Source: Paenibacillus sp. FSL R5-0623
GTDB lineage: Bacteria; Bacillota; Bacilli; Paenibacillales; Paenibacillaceae
Length of the DNA: 64,000 nt
Direction: 5' to 3'
Assembly: GCF_037974265.1 (NCBI RefSeq)
Contig: NZ_CP150233.1
Coordinates: 6,262,001-6,326,000 of the forward strand
The first letter of the stretch is position 1. Each line of letters opens with the position of its first letter. The position numbers were made by a program, and so were the translations under genes. Shown here piece after piece: positions 63,481-64,000 of the stretch. The notes beneath the pieces were generated by a model. It was not told the DNA's origin and ran no database searches. It saw only the letters and a program-made list of their open reading frames with translations.

Positions 63481-64000
63481 TTATTTAGTGCCGTATAGAC
63501 GGTCTCCTGCATCTCCAAGCCCTGGAACGATATAACCATGATCATCCAGACGGTCGTCCAATGCTGCTACATAGATGTCCACATCGGGATGTGCATCTTG
63601 CACAGCTTTTACGCCTTCCGGTGCTGCAACCAGGTTCATCATCTTGATTTGGGTACAGCCACGTTTTTTGAGCACGTCAATAGCTGCAATTGCCGAACCA
63701 CCCGTTGCCAGCATCGGATCAATTACAATCAATTGACGCTCTGTTACGTCTGTAGGCAGTTTGGTGTAGTATTCTACCGGTTGCAGTGTTTCCGGGTCAC
63801 GGAACAGACCAACATGTCCAACTTTTGCCGCTGGCAACAATTTCACAACGCCATCCAGCATTCCGAGTCCTGCGCGCAGAATCGGCACCAGTCCGAGCAT
63901 ACGTCCAGAGATAACTTTACCTTGTGTTGCAGCTACAGGTGTCTGTACATCAATCGTTTCCAGTTCAACATCTCTTGTAATCTCATAAGCCATCAACGTT
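63481..64000 (-). CDS. upp: Uracil phosphoribosyltransferase (5' part outside window)
   Basis: Residues from about 36 to the end of Upp are present; the first ~35-38 codons lie beyond the window. The enzyme makes UMP from uracil and PRPP. Visible: MLGLVPILRAGLGMLDGV, the PRPP loop VIDPMLATGGSA and the C-terminal GYIVPGLGDAGDRLYGTK. The frame stays open to the window edge, with Thr-Leu before Met-Ala-Tyr-Glu as in homologues, so no start within the window should be used. Confidence 0.96.
   Translation of the reverse strand, partial: TLMAYEITRDVELETIDVQTPVAATQGKVISGRMLGLVPILRAGLGMLDGVVKLLPAAKVGHVGLFRDPETLQPVEYYTKLPTDVTERQLIVIDPMLATGGSAIAAIDVLKKRGCTQIKMMNLVAAPEGVKAVQDAHPDVDIYVAALDDRLDDHGYIVPGLGDAGDRLYGTK

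Overview
The window looks like a chromosomal segment of a spore-forming, S-layer-bearing Firmicute, most likely Paenibacillus or a close relative. The evidence is a set of sporulation genes (spoIID, spoIIQ, spoIIID, an alpha/beta SASP), three SLH-domain proteins, a csaB pyruvyltransferase, a DUF5693 protein and SwmB/copper-amine-oxidase 'stalk' type secreted proteins. The genus is inferred from gene content and style, not from a search. Every supported gene lies on the minus strand, so transcription runs from high to low coordinates.

Right part (about 64.0 to 42 kb): conserved core. Order of transcription: upp (cut by the window edge), UDP-GlcNAc 2-epimerase (mnaA/wecB), the complete F1Fo ATP synthase operon (atpZ-like, atpI-like, atpB-E-F-H-A-G-D-C) with a sigma-A promoter and a terminator, a DUF1146 protein, murA, spoIID, spoIIQ, spoIIID, mbl, flhO, flhP, a small EpuA-like protein, fabZ and a phosphoglucomutase. 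The order resembles the B. subtilis upp-atp-murAA-spoIID/spoIIQ/spoIIID-mbl-flhOP-fabZ region.

Middle part (about 42 to 19 kb): cell-surface locus. A DUF5693-csaB-tagA operon with its own promoter and a separate tagO make up a plausible pathway for a pyruvylated secondary cell-wall polymer (SCWP), the ligand of SLH domains. mnaA at 62-63 kb would supply UDP-ManNAc. Next come a 1317-aa SLH protein, a small helical protein, a group II intron with a frameshifted reverse transcriptase sitting directly behind a terminator, the main S-layer protein with two in-frame start sites, a large secreted modular protein, a small anchored protein, a SASP, metK with a structured leader, and another SLH/SwmB protein.

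Left part (about 19 to 0 kb): a probable polymorphic-toxin operon. A secreted 1096-aa protein of nine ~93-aa repeats is followed within 31 bp by a 1596-aa RHS/YD protein whose C-terminal ~205 aa look like a PD-(D/E)XK nuclease tip. Two small AT-rich genes (lipoprotein-like and immunity candidate) follow. After them come a secreted phosphodiester glycosidase, degS-degU and a small membrane protein. In B. subtilis degSU and tagO are near neighbours, so the ~33 kb between them here looks like an accessory surface/competition region set into a conserved backbone.

Non-coding structure worth attention: four copies of a 160-200 bp nested palindromic repeat family (37.5, 41.9, 44.5 and 49.6 kb); a 40-bp-period tandem array of palindromes between atpA and atpG; a metK leader without a recognisable S-box; and two ECF-like promoter candidates. 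I saw no tRNA, rRNA or CRISPR array.
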